Assembly (NCBI RefSeq): GCF_032163505.1
Contig: NZ_CP134147.1
Coordinates: forward strand, 338,501-402,500
Direction: 5' to 3'
Source: Streptococcus parasanguinis
Lineage (GTDB): Bacteria > Bacillota > Bacilli > Lactobacillales > Streptococcaceae
Length of the DNA: 64,000 nt
A program made the translations under genes and the position numbers. The notes below the pieces were generated by a model, which ran no database searches, was not told the origin of the DNA, and worked only from the letters and a program-made list of their open reading frames with translations. Of this stretch, positions 25,782 through 33,630 are shown piece after piece (the first letter of the stretch is position 1; the number at the start of each line of letters is the position of its first letter).

Positions 25782-25924
25782 GTGGAGGTATAGGTTTCAG
25801 AAAGGAGTGGCAAGTTCTCTCTTTTTTGTAGGTTGGATAATAAAAACTCTGTCTAAAAATATCAGTACAATAACATCAAACTAGGGATGTAGCTAGTGAA
25901 AGTCCTACAGTAAGGAGTTGAAAT

Positions 25925-26119
25925 ATGAAATTCCATGAATTTGGGGATAAGAATTTACCTCTTGAGCAAGTCTGGGCAGAGATTCGGAAGCGAGGGTTCA
26001 AGAACAAGATGTTTAAAACTCTCAATGAAGTCATTGATAAGTTGCAAGAAGTGATTAGGAGCTTGCATTGGACAGTACTATTGTTCATAGAAGTTGGATT
26101 AGTTTTAGATTTTAGGTGA
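25925..26119 (+). pseudogene. Transposase-like C-terminal remnant
   Basis: A 64-residue frame whose centre (LPLEQVWAEIRKRGFKNKMF, then KTLNEVIDKLQEVIRSL) resembles the end of IS630-type transposases, where a WAxIK-x-GFKNK segment follows the last catalytic residue. The DDE domain is missing and the last residues look random, so it is a fragment. SD AAGGAG does precede the ATG, so a short real product cannot be fully excluded. It lies between the two bacteriocin clusters and may mark the join between them. Confidence 0.5.
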
Positions 26120-26201
26120 GTATGAATAATTGAAAAATAAAAGTCATAATGTTATAATTTGTGATATAAAGATAAATATTACATAGAATAGAGGTGGCCA
26201 T

Positions 26202-27074
26202 ATGGGGAAACTATTGGCGAGCCGAATGCGTAGTCGGAGAAAAGAACTGAATTTGTCTCAGGTTGAATTGGCTGCTGGTATCTGTGAACAGGCCCAAATC
26301 AGTAAAATTGAGCGAGATGCAGACTATAGTCCTGGCTCAGACTTAATATATGCCCTTGCAAAAAAGCTAAATGTATCAATGGACTACTTTTTTGACGAGG
26401 ATATCCATGTCGAATCGGAGTTTTTGACTCAATTTCGTGCTGTATCTAAGAAATTCTTAGACTTACGAGATTATGATTCACTAAAATATATCTATGAGTT
26501 AGAAGCTGCGAAGACAGTAAAACTCCCTCTCTCCGATCAGTTATACCTTCAGTGGATAGAGGCTATTGTGTTGTTTAACCATGACCTTAAACAGAATGAA
26601 GCGATCAAAAAATTAGAAGCTATTTTGTCAAAATATAGCGAATATGATTGGGAATATTTGAATATCTCAAATAGTTTATTACACTTTTACTTTCAGACGG
26701 ATGAACTCTCAAAATTTGAAGAAGTCTATAATCGCATGACCAATCTTTTTAAGAGTGTTAAGGTTCGGACAATTGATGAACTTGAAATTCTGATTAAATG
26801 TCGGTATAACTTTTGTCGGTATCTATGGTTAAACCAGCAAACAGAGAGAGCGATAAGTGAGACTTTTGAAACGATTGGTATTTGTCTCAAAAATAATAGT
26901 TTCTACTGTTTAGCTAATCTTTACTGTTTACTTGGGAATGTTAGTGAAGGTTTTGCCCATAAAGATGCCGTTAAACAGTACTTTGTAACAGCGCAGCATG
27001 CATACCTGCTAGAGGGAAATGATAAGATGGCTTTAGACCTTGAGCGTTTTATCAATGAAACATTCCCAGCATAA
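26202..27074 (+). CDS. TprA/PlcR-like peptide-responsive regulator (HTH + TPR)
   Basis: 290 residues. The N-terminal HTH (RMRSRRKELNLSQVELAAGI, then CEQAQISKIERDADYSPGSD) has the sequence pattern of RRNPP-family regulators such as PlcR, NprR and pneumococcal TprA. It is followed by about five helical TPR-like repeats (for example EAIKKLEAILSKYSEYDWEY) that bind a peptide signal. SD GAGGTGG precedes the ATG. It is followed by a terminator, then a promoter and a small secreted-peptide gene, which is the TprA-PhrA layout, and then by a lactococcin-972 cluster. It is therefore likely to control that bacteriocin. The direction of control is unknown. Confidence 0.78.
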   Translation: MGKLLASRMRSRRKELNLSQVELAAGICEQAQISKIERDADYSPGSDLIYALAKKLNVSMDYFFDEDIHVESEFLTQFRAVSKKFLDLRDYDSLKYIYELEAAKTVKLPLSDQLYLQWIEAIVLFNHDLKQNEAIKKLEAILSKYSEYDWEYLNISNSLLHFYFQTDELSKFEEVYNRMTNLFKSVKVRTIDELEILIKCRYNFCRYLWLNQQTERAISETFETIGICLKNNSFYCLANLYCLLGNVSEGFAHKDAVKQYFVTAQHAYLLEGNDKMALDLERFINETFPA

Positions 27075-27083
27075 TTGTTATAG

Positions 27084-27112
27084 ACAACTCAGTCTTTACT
27101 GTGTTGTTTTTT
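27084..27112 (+). terminator. Terminator of the TprA-like regulator
   Basis: ACAACTCAG pairs with CTGTGTTGT around TCTTTA, followed by TTTTT. Confidence 0.85.
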
Positions 27113-27216
27113 ATATGCATTTATTATAACATCTCTCATGAAACGAGTTATTTCTACGGTTAAAATAAACTTATTCGTAATAAAAAAATAAAATAAAAAA
27201 ATCTTTATAAATATAA

Positions 27217-27245
27217 TTGACGAATAATTTTCTGCGTGATAGAAT
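27217..27245 (+). promoter_or_regulatory. Promoter of the Phr-like peptide gene
   Basis: TTGACG (27,217-27,222) and TAGAAT (27,240-27,245) with a 17-base spacer. It may also feed the bacteriocin genes 300 bases on. Confidence 0.7.
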
Positions 27246-27277
27246 ACAATCAAGGAATATGAAAGGGGTTGCAAGAT

Positions 27278-27415
27278 ATGAAGAAAGCAACTAAAAAGTT
27301 TGTTGTCGCAGTTTTATTAGCGGGTTTATTAGTTATTGTTTGTAAACCATCGATAAATCCCGCTCCCGCCCCTTTAGGCTTTGATCCTGGAGAATTATAT
27401 TCTGTAAAATTTTAA
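27278..27415 (+). CDS. Phr-like secreted signal peptide precursor (candidate)
   Basis: 45 residues: a basic start (MKKATKKF), a hydrophobic segment (VVAVLLAGLLVIVC) and a polar Pro-rich tail ending GFDPGELYSVKF. This is the plan of Phr/PapR-type precursors, which are secreted by Sec, cut outside and re-imported to bind a TPR regulator such as the one just upstream. SD AAGGGG and a good promoter support expression. The mature peptide cannot be defined. The Cys after the hydrophobic segment is a poor lipobox (VIVC). An alternative is a small secreted peptide of other function. Confidence 0.6.
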   Translation: MKKATKKFVVAVLLAGLLVIVCKPSINPAPAPLGFDPGELYSVKF

Positions 27416-27560
27416 AATATGAATTGTACAATTTTATGAATAAGCTGGTAGTATTACCAGTTCAAAGAAAGGATAGTTGCCAATGTACTAAGTTGTCATA
27501 AGTTACTAAAAAAGAGTTGTAATTGTTAGTTTTAGTCAAAAATGAAATGGAAACTATGTT

Positions 27561-27854
27561 ATGAAGAAAAGAATTAAGAAGATTATTTCAACATCGTTAC
27601 TTGCTCTTACCCTAGCTGGTGCAGGTGGTTCAATCGCTTCTGCCGCAACAGTTTATTATAAAGGTTCTGCCGTTTATTGGAACTATGGTCGTACAGTAGG
27701 ACTTTGGAGTTACTCACACGTTCAATCTGGTGTGTATGAACACGCAGCAAGTGCTAACGGAGGTTTCTCAGGTTGGAAACGGCCAGGAATTGAAGCACGT
27801 GCATCTAGATATATTGGAAGTGGTACAGCACAATGTTACTGGAATTGTAGGTAA
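27561..27854 (+). CDS. Lactococcin-972-family bacteriocin precursor
   Basis: 97 residues: a Sec signal peptide (to about SIASAA) and a mature part with VYWNYGRTVGLWSYSHVQSG, then YEHAASANGGFSGWKRPG, and a C-terminus with AQCYWNCR. The aromatic- and Gly-rich pattern with WNYG and W-S-x-YxH is that of lactococcin 972, an unmodified bacteriocin that blocks septum formation through lipid II. The two cysteines at the end could form a disulphide. It is followed 6 bases later by the family's usual membrane protein and then its ATPase. The upstream regulator and Phr-like peptide suggest density control. Confidence 0.88.
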   Translation: MKKRIKKIISTSLLALTLAGAGGSIASAATVYYKGSAVYWNYGRTVGLWSYSHVQSGVYEHAASANGGFSGWKRPGIEARASRYIGSGTAQCYWNCR

Positions 27855-27860
27855 GCGCCT

Positions 27861-30062
27861 ATGACATACAAAAACATGTTATTAGGTAAAATGAAGTACT
27901 TAATCCTGTTTTTGATTGCCATTCAGAGCGTACTACTTGCTCTGATGGCAATTTTTTTTACAGGTGTTCAGTATGAGGAGGCATGGCAAAGTTATAACCG
28001 TAATTCTAGGACAGTTACAGTTTATCTTCAAAGATTATCTGAAGAACAGGCGCAAAGTGTATACCAATACTTTTTGGAACAAAGTGACTTGTCTATTTGG
28101 ACGAAACGTACTACAAATAGTAGTAGGGATGGTTCAATAAATAGAATATATTTAGATGTTCTTGGCAATCCTGAAGGTTTTTCAGATTTTACAAACGGTG
28201 GTAAAATAATTTTATCACGCCAACAAATTTCAGATTTATTATCCCATAGTGACAATAACTTGACTATTGGACTTGATAAGGGAACTGATAATATGCTCTA
28301 TGAATTACCGAGCTTGTTATTTACAACCCCTGTTGTTATTAATCGGTTAGACCATATTTTTCAAGAAACAAATACAATAAACGGGATATATCATATCAAT
28401 GGTCTTCAGGACGACCTCTCAAGAGAAACGTTTTTATCAAATCTCTCATCTATTACTGGGATTTCTGTTGAAGACTTGACTAGAGAGAGTTTTGGCAGTA
28501 ATACTGTTGAGGGAATTGTGCCAATCGTTTTAGCTGCTAGTATTGCAGTAAATGCTATGGTTCTTCTTGTTCTTTTCCTAATATGTGTTTTACAATCCTT
28601 TAAACATTTTGGGACATTGATACTACTTGGATGGGATAGGAAGGAGTTGTGGTCTGCCCTCTTCAAGGATTCTATTCTGTTTTCTATTTATATTGCACCT
28701 GTTTCCGCACTAGCAACTTGGTTTTTGTCAGGTTGGGCTAGTTTTGGATTATCATCATTTGTGTTAGTCTTTGCGGGTACAAGTCTTTCAATCTTGTTAC
28801 TATTGCTAACATTAATTATTCCAAGTATTGTTGTTTATTTGGTTTCTCCATTAGCTGCAATTCATAAACGGTTACCAATGAAACCATTAATGGCAACCAG
28901 TTTGTTATTCTATACTTTAGTAGCTGGTTTATTAATAGCAGTTAGTCATTCCTTAGATGCGCCAATGAATCAGTTCATTGATAATGTCAAAGTAGCTAGG
29001 GAGTGGAAAAGTGTCGAAAATATGTATGTTATTTCGGATTTTGTAGAAGGGGATGATATAGGAACCTACTCTGGTAATACAAATTCATTAGAAAGCAGCA
29101 TGTATCACTTTTACCAACGAATTTCAGAGATTCCAGGTGTTTATATTGCTCAGGGAGAATATCTCGGGCAAGAATACCTTGATACAATCTATGGTACGTA
29201 TCAAAATGTTCCTAAAAAACCATTTTGGTATTTAACCTATTCTTATAATTACTTATCTGAACTAGGAGTTGAGTTAAGTAATGAAGAATTATCCGAAATA
29301 CGTAATGGTGCCAGATTGTACCTTATTCCTGATACTCTAGGTTCAGCGGATGTTGAAACCATGAAGGCTTACTTACAAGAAGTTGTTCGAGTAAAACCAG
29401 GGGATATAGGGACTAAGTTTACAGAAAATCCAAGATTTTTATTTAGAACCTATCAGCCATCTAAGTCCATTTTTACTTGGTCAAGATCAATCGATCGTGG
29501 TGTAACTAGTGAAGAACCTGTTATTTTTGTAGCAGCTCCTGAAAACTTGTACTTCATGGAATCAGCAAACCTATCTGTGAGTGGATATGACGGAATTTTG
29601 AAAGTTCGTGATAAGGAAACAATGAATCAGGTAAAATCAATTTTAGATAATGAGTTCCCTGATTTATCAGACAATGCACTGAAATTTACAACGGTTAAGA
29701 ATTATATCAATGGACTTCAGAAAGATCTAGGCTATACTTTCTACCTATTTGGAAGTATCATCGCTATTATTGTCTTTACTATGATGGCTATCTTTTGGAG
29801 TTTTGTCTTGATTTATCGCTTGCTTTTCGAAGAAAAACTGTATGTACAATACTTCATGGGCTTTTCTCCTTGGAAGAGGTATAGCGGAGTTTTTTCTCTT
29901 GTAGTTGGTGTTTCTGCGATAGAACTACTAGTTTCTATCTTACTAGGCTCTAAGTTGGGAATAGTTTTAACACTAGTTACATTTGCTTTCCAATTATTAC
30001 TTCTTTACTTCAATCTATTCCGTAAAGAAGTAGAAAGTCTCATACAATCGTTTAAGGGGTGA
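27861..30062 (+). CDS. Bacteriocin-associated integral membrane protein (lactococcin-972 group)
   Basis: 733 residues with an N-terminal anchor, a large extracellular region, three or four membrane segments near residues 220-360, a second large extracellular region, and three segments at the C-terminus (for example YTFYLFGSIIAIIVFTMMAI). This matches the DUF1430/bact_immun_7tm proteins that always accompany lactococcin-972-type bacteriocins. With the ATPase downstream it forms a MacB/FtsX-like ABC complex serving immunity, export or both. It starts 6 bases after the bacteriocin stop and ends 4 bases before the ATPase, so all three genes form one operon. Confidence 0.85.
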   Translation: MTYKNMLLGKMKYLILFLIAIQSVLLALMAIFFTGVQYEEAWQSYNRNSRTVTVYLQRLSEEQAQSVYQYFLEQSDLSIWTKRTTNSSRDGSINRIYLDVLGNPEGFSDFTNGGKIILSRQQISDLLSHSDNNLTIGLDKGTDNMLYELPSLLFTTPVVINRLDHIFQETNTINGIYHINGLQDDLSRETFLSNLSSITGISVEDLTRESFGSNTVEGIVPIVLAASIAVNAMVLLVLFLICVLQSFKHFGTLILLGWDRKELWSALFKDSILFSIYIAPVSALATWFLSGWASFGLSSFVLVFAGTSLSILLLLLTLIIPSIVVYLVSPLAAIHKRLPMKPLMATSLLFYTLVAGLLIAVSHSLDAPMNQFIDNVKVAREWKSVENMYVISDFVEGDDIGTYSGNTNSLESSMYHFYQRISEIPGVYIAQGEYLGQEYLDTIYGTYQNVPKKPFWYLTYSYNYLSELGVELSNEELSEIRNGARLYLIPDTLGSADVETMKAYLQEVVRVKPGDIGTKFTENPRFLFRTYQPSKSIFTWSRSIDRGVTSEEPVIFVAAPENLYFMESANLSVSGYDGILKVRDKETMNQVKSILDNEFPDLSDNALKFTTVKNYINGLQKDLGYTFYLFGSIIAIIVFTMMAIFWSFVLIYRLLFEEKLYVQYFMGFSPWKRYSGVFSLVVGVSAIELLVSILLGSKLGIVLTLVTFAFQLLLLYFNLFRKEVESLIQSFKG

Positions 30063-30066
30063 TTTA

Positions 30067-30723
30067 ATGTCTATGATTTCCGTACAAAATGTATCAAAAA
30101 AATTTGGGTCACGTGAGATTTTAAAAGACTTAAGTTTTGATGTTGAGGAAAATGAATTTGTAGCTTTAGTAGGTCCATCTGGTTCTGGAAAATCTACATT
30201 ACTCAATATGATTGGCCTTTTGGATAATATTGATAGTGGTAAGATTTTAATCAACGGGAAGATCTTACCAAAAGTGAATTCGCGTTCTGCGGTTAACTAT
30301 CGAAAGAATGTTATCAACTATCTATTTCAATCAAATGCACTCATCTCTACATCCAGTGTAAAAGATAATCTCATGCTTGCTATGAACTTTACTAATTTCT
30401 CTAAGGAAGAGAAGGAGAAAAAGATTAAAGAAACCTTGCGGTTTGTTGGTTTGGAAAATAGACTAGATAGCAAGGTCAATGAATTATCTGGAGGTGAGCA
30501 GCAGAGAATCGCCATCGTGAGAGCTATTCTAAAACCAGGTGATATCATCTTGGCAGATGAACCAACAGGTTCATTGGATCCTGATATGGCTCAAAAATCA
30601 TTTGACTTAATTCGGTCATTGAGAGATCAGTTTGGAAAAACAATTCTAATCGTCACACATAATTTAGACCATGCGAAACAATGTGATCGAATTGTCTCGT
30701 TGAAATCAGCTTTTGTAAATTAG
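30067..30723 (+). CDS. ABC transporter ATP-binding protein of the lactococcin-972 system
   Basis: 218 residues, a stand-alone ATPase of the LolD/MacB type: Walker A GPSGSGKSTLLN near residues 37-48, signature ELSGGEQQRIAIVRA near 139-153, Walker B IILADEPTGSLD and H-loop LIVTHN. SD AAGGGGTG precedes the ATG. It partners the membrane protein upstream. This set (bacteriocin, seven-segment membrane protein, ATPase) is the standard lactococcin-972 arrangement. It is the last gene of the operon; degraded DNA follows. Confidence 0.88.
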   Translation: MSMISVQNVSKKFGSREILKDLSFDVEENEFVALVGPSGSGKSTLLNMIGLLDNIDSGKILINGKILPKVNSRSAVNYRKNVINYLFQSNALISTSSVKDNLMLAMNFTNFSKEEKEKKIKETLRFVGLENRLDSKVNELSGGEQQRIAIVRAILKPGDIILADEPTGSLDPDMAQKSFDLIRSLRDQFGKTILIVTHNLDHAKQCDRIVSLKSAFVN

Positions 30724-30756
30724 TCTACTCACTCGCAACTGAGACAATCATTTTAG

Positions 30757-31077
30757 TCTATAGAACAACGAAGAAAGTGGAAGTTTAAGGATGAAAATTT
30801 TGAATACTATATGACACAACAGCCAAATTTGTACAATCATCTAGAGTTATAAACTTATCTAGTAGTTGAAAATCATATTGATGACATCCTTTGTCTGCAT
30901 ATAATTTTCAACAATAAATTAGTAGATATGGTTGTTTTACATTCATTTCAAAAGAAAACTGTCCCTATCCCACATTGTTTTAAAGGCGAGACTGTGACAG
31001 TCTTAGATGACGATGAGGTGACGTGGCATTTGTTAGAATTTCAGGATTTTAGAACTTGTTTGACTTCAGTGATTTAG
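30757..31077 (+). pseudogene. Decayed reading frame of unknown family
   Basis: A 107-codon frame is open except for one internal TAA near 30,852 and lacks a start. The second part (from YLVVENHIDDILCLHIIF to VTVLDDDEVTWHLLEFQDF) has the composition of a real protein. I do not recognise the family. Together with the RHS and IS remnants nearby it shows that 30.7-31.6 kb is a junction of decayed DNA between the bacteriocin cluster and the inversion module. Confidence 0.45.
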
Positions 31078-31151
31078 CATGGAGTTCACTAAAATATAAG
31101 AAAAAGAATTTTATCAGGAGAAGTATACTACTATATATAGCGGAAAATCGT

Positions 31152-31193
31152 AAAAAAGCAAAGACGAAGTAATTACCTCGTCTTTGCTTTTTT
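31152..31193. terminator. Strong bidirectional terminator
   Basis: GCAAAGACGA and TCGTCTTTGC form a perfect stem flanked by AAAAAA and TTTTTT. The gene it once served is gone or decayed. Confidence 0.8.
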
Positions 31194-31257
31194 AGTATAA
31201 TGAACACCTTCATGTCAATGAAGTCAATATCGGATGGCAGCCCTTTTGAGTAATCAA

Positions 31258-31313
31258 AAATACCCAAATTAATTAAAACTTGCGCATCTTATTAATTTTA
31301 CAAATTGGGTATT
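31258..31313. repeat. Imperfect inverted repeat in decayed region
   Basis: AATACCCAAATTAATTAAAA and TTTTACAAATTGGGTATT lie about 17 bases apart. It could be the end pair of a tiny element or an old terminator; no gene lies inside. Confidence 0.35.
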
Positions 31314-31416
31314 ACTACTTTATGTCACCCTTTTTCAAATATATTATACAAAAAATGAAAAGGCTTACAAGTAATTGACGGTTATAGGAACTATAATTCT
31401 CATCACTTTGAACATT

Positions 31417-31482
31417 AAAAAGGAGAGAACCAATTTAGTCCTCTCCAGATTGTAACTTTATATCAACCCACTACAGTTGACA
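31417..31482 (-). mobile_element. IS terminal remnant, copy 1 (ISL3-like end)
   Basis: The segment holds a hairpin (GGAGAG-ACCAATTTAGT-CTCTCC) and then CAACCCACTACAGTTGACAA. Reverse-complemented, it matches 45,602-45,674, where it reads GGCTCTTTGTCAACTGTAGT-GGGTTG. I recall this terminal sequence from streptococcal ISL3-family elements (IS1167-type). No transposase remains beside either copy. It adjoins the RHS fragment without a gap, as if an IS had landed in that gene. Confidence 0.5.
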
Positions 31483-31484
31483 AT

Positions 31485-31607
31485 GATCCAAGGATCAGTC
31501 GCTATCATCTCTATGGGGCAAGCAAGGCAAGTACAGACACAACAGGGAATCCCTTTGTTTATAACAGCAAAGCCCGTGACGATACTGGACTTGACTATTC
31601 AGGATAG
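31485..31607 (+). pseudogene. RHS-repeat protein fragment
   Basis: The frame reads RYHLYGASKASTDTTGNPFV, then YNSKARDDTGLDYSG and a stop. It closely follows the conserved RHS core end (RYxLYGxTG...NPYxYNGxxRDxTGLxYLRARYY), cut just before the final part. RHS proteins are large surface or toxin-delivery proteins; only about 40 codons remain here, between an IS end and the recombinase gene. Confidence 0.7.
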
Positions 31608-31629
31608 GGTTACCTCTATGAAGGTAGCT

Positions 31630-32529
31630 CTATTTTTTTGACTGTGAATGAATCGAAGCAATGGGATTACACAGAGTTAGAATTTCTTTTTGCTTTGACT
31701 GAGATACATGAGTATAGATTTGTGTGACTGAGATAGAACTATGTCCAAGAATTTGTTGAATGTATCGAATATCTACATCACTATCTAGAAGCATTGTTGC
31801 GAAACTATGTCTAAACATATGGGGGGTAATAGGTGTAGTTAAGTTATGTTGTTTAACAAGGGTATTTAGAATTAAACGTACACTTTGCTCTGACAATGGT
31901 TTGAAAGAATATTTTCCAGAGAATAGGTAGTTACCGGGTTGAAAACAGTAGTTATTTATATATGTTTCTAGTAAGCTAAATGTTATTTGATCTCCTAAAA
32001 ATAGGATACGTTCTTTCTTACCTTTTCCCATAATATGGAGAGTCCTATTTGAAAGATTAATATTTTTAAGATGAATATGACAAAGTTCGGAAATCCTAAT
32101 ACCAGTTGAAAGCAATAGGGAAATGATTAGCAAATTTCTTTCAGCTTTTTGTTTTTGATATTTAGTTTTTGAATAGGTAATTTTCTGTTCTAGATGTAAA
32201 AAAATACTTTTCAAAATATCATGAGGAATCGTTTTAGGTAATATTTTTTCCGTTCTAAATTGAAAACGTAATTGATTAAAAGGATTCTCATCAACTAAAT
32301 TATGATATTTTAAGTAGCTGTAAAACACCTTCAGACTAGCAATTTTGCGACGTAATGTATTAGATTTAATATTGGATTTCGTCAAATGTTCAACATAGGT
32401 TTCCACACTGCTGTAATTTGAATTGTAAAATTGCAAAAGATCATTTTTGTAAGCTCGAATCGTATGTGAACTCAAGCGTCTATGGGTTTTGCAGTAGTCT
32501 AAGAAAGTAGAAATATGTTTATAATCCAT
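31630..32529 (-). CDS. XerC/D-like tyrosine recombinase, probable DNA invertase of the adjacent module
   Basis: 299 residues from ATG 32,529 (AAAGGAG 6 bases upstream; the TTG at 32,547 is weaker). There is an N-terminal core-binding domain (HISTFLDYCKTHRRLSSHTI) and a C-terminal catalytic domain with Arg in STGIRISELCHIHL, Lys in MGKGKKERIL, HxxR in HMFRHSFATMLL, His in ILGHSSISVTQ, and Tyr in IYTHV. All catalytic residues are present. It has no arm-binding domain and is the size of XerC or of known phase-variation invertases. It is divergent from an inverted-repeat-bounded two-gene segment whose left repeat starts 56 bases from its start codon. Confidence 0.88.
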   Translation of the reverse strand: MDYKHISTFLDYCKTHRRLSSHTIRAYKNDLLQFYNSNYSSVETYVEHLTKSNIKSNTLRRKIASLKVFYSYLKYHNLVDENPFNQLRFQFRTEKILPKTIPHDILKSIFLHLEQKITYSKTKYQKQKAERNLLIISLLLSTGIRISELCHIHLKNINLSNRTLHIMGKGKKERILFLGDQITFSLLETYINNYCFQPGNYLFSGKYSFKPLSEQSVRLILNTLVKQHNLTTPITPHMFRHSFATMLLDSDVDIRYIQQILGHSSISVTQIYTHVSQSKQKEILTLCNPIASIHSQSKK

Positions 32530-32584
32530 GAATAACTCCTTTATCAATAATCATGCTATTATAAACTTATTTGAATGCTTTGTA

Positions 32585-32616
32585 TAGTGATAATAAATAG
32601 TTATCGGTAGGAGAAA
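32585..32616 (+). repeat. Left inverted repeat (IRL) of the invertible segment
   Basis: 32 bases (TAGTGATAATAAATAGTTAT followed by CGGTAGGAGAAA) that recur perfectly in reverse complement at 34,628-34,659. The ribosome site GGAG of the inward-facing gene lies inside the repeat, 7 bases before its ATG. Weaker identity continues inward (AAA-GGT-TGGAAA). Confidence 0.9.
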
Positions 32617-32620
32617 TGGT

Positions 32621-33586
32621 ATGGAAAAAACACCAATAATCATGTTGAATAGTGATGAAAAAAATTTTTTGATTCAGATTGATTCTAGGATTAAATCAAT
32701 ACTACTTGAACTACCAGTACAATATCATGAGATTCTTCAAGTAGTAAACGGAAGTCGATTTAGACCGTTATTAACATATTATGGCTATAAGTTGTTTTCT
32801 GAAAATATGAATGAAAAAGTTTACAATTCTGCAATTGCTGTTGAGTTAATTCATAAATCCTCTATTATAATTGATGATATTATTGATCAAGATGATAAAA
32901 GACATAGCATATCTACAGTACACAAGCAATATTCTATTAATGAAGCCTTAGTAATCACAGTTTTTTTATTAGGGAAGTGTATTGAATTATTATCTGAGAT
33001 TGATGGTTCTACAATTAGAGTATTTAGTCATATGATTATTAGAATGTGCCAGGGAACAATACAAGAATTGAATATCGATATGAATGTAAGTATTGATAAA
33101 ATAAAAGAAATCTTAGATAGCCAAACTTCGCAAGTTATTCAAAATTGTTTAGTGATTGGCATGAAATCACATAACCCTGAATTAGACAATCAACATTTAG
33201 CAATTATTGGTTATAAATTAGGCTACTTGTTTCAGCTACTAAATGATTGCGAAGCTTACTTTAATCCTGAATTTACTGTAGAATACAAAGGGAATTATAA
33301 TTTTGATATTAATAAAAATAGGAAAAATTTATGTTACATTTACCTTGAACAGTTTCTCTCTAATAAAGAAAAAAAAGAGCTTCATAATAAAGATAAAGCG
33401 ACTAATTTAGAAATTTTATTGAGTAAATATAATGTGTTAAAATATATAAAAAATGAAGTTTCGCTAATTGAGACTGATATAAAAAAACAATGTGAAACTT
33501 TAGAAAAAAAATACTCTATGGAAAGACTAAATTATTTTATTGATTATTCGATTGAACTAGCAAAGGCGAGAGCAGGGATCTACTAA
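32621..33586 (+). CDS. Polyprenyl synthetase/ComQ-like enzyme in the invertible segment
   Basis: 321 residues of the class I isoprenoid synthase fold. GSRFRPLL near 44-51 matches the GxRxRP diphosphate-binding motif, and IIIDDIIDQDDKRH near 82-95 holds the first Asp-rich motif DDIID. The second Asp-rich motif is degenerate: QLLNDCEAY near 205-213, closer to the ND-x-x-D form of ComQ, the isoprenyl transferase that modifies the ComX pheromone, than to chain-elongating synthases. Its ribosome site lies within the 32-bp inverted repeat shared with the opposing gene. It may prenylate a peptide or make a polyprenyl diphosphate; no peptide partner was found nearby. AT-rich, so likely foreign. Confidence 0.75.
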   Translation: MEKTPIIMLNSDEKNFLIQIDSRIKSILLELPVQYHEILQVVNGSRFRPLLTYYGYKLFSENMNEKVYNSAIAVELIHKSSIIIDDIIDQDDKRHSISTVHKQYSINEALVITVFLLGKCIELLSEIDGSTIRVFSHMIIRMCQGTIQELNIDMNVSIDKIKEILDSQTSQVIQNCLVIGMKSHNPELDNQHLAIIGYKLGYLFQLLNDCEAYFNPEFTVEYKGNYNFDINKNRKNLCYIYLEQFLSNKEKKELHNKDKATNLEILLSKYNVLKYIKNEVSLIETDIKKQCETLEKKYSMERLNYFIDYSIELAKARAGIY

Positions 33587-33589
33587 GAT

Positions 33590-33624
33590 AAAAGACCAGA
33601 GATTGGGATTCTCTGGTCTTTTTA
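33590..33624. terminator. Bidirectional terminator between the convergent genes of the invertible segment
   Basis: AAAGACCAGAG pairs with CTCTGGTCTTT around ATTGGGATT, with a T run, so both genes end at the centre of the segment and keep a terminator in either orientation. Confidence 0.85.
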
Positions 33625-33630
33625 ACAATG

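Noticed and set aside
27436-27501. A 21-codon ORF (MNKLVVLPVQRKDSC...) between the Phr-like gene and the bacteriocin
   Set aside because: It has no ribosome site, no signal-like segment and includes a hairpin (CTGGTA-GTAT-TACCAG) that better explains the sequence.
31049-31267. Minus-strand 72-codon frame starting GIFDYSKGLPSDIDFIDM
   Set aside because: It runs through a strong bidirectional terminator and becomes Phe/Leu/Lys-rich noise; only the first residues look protein-like.
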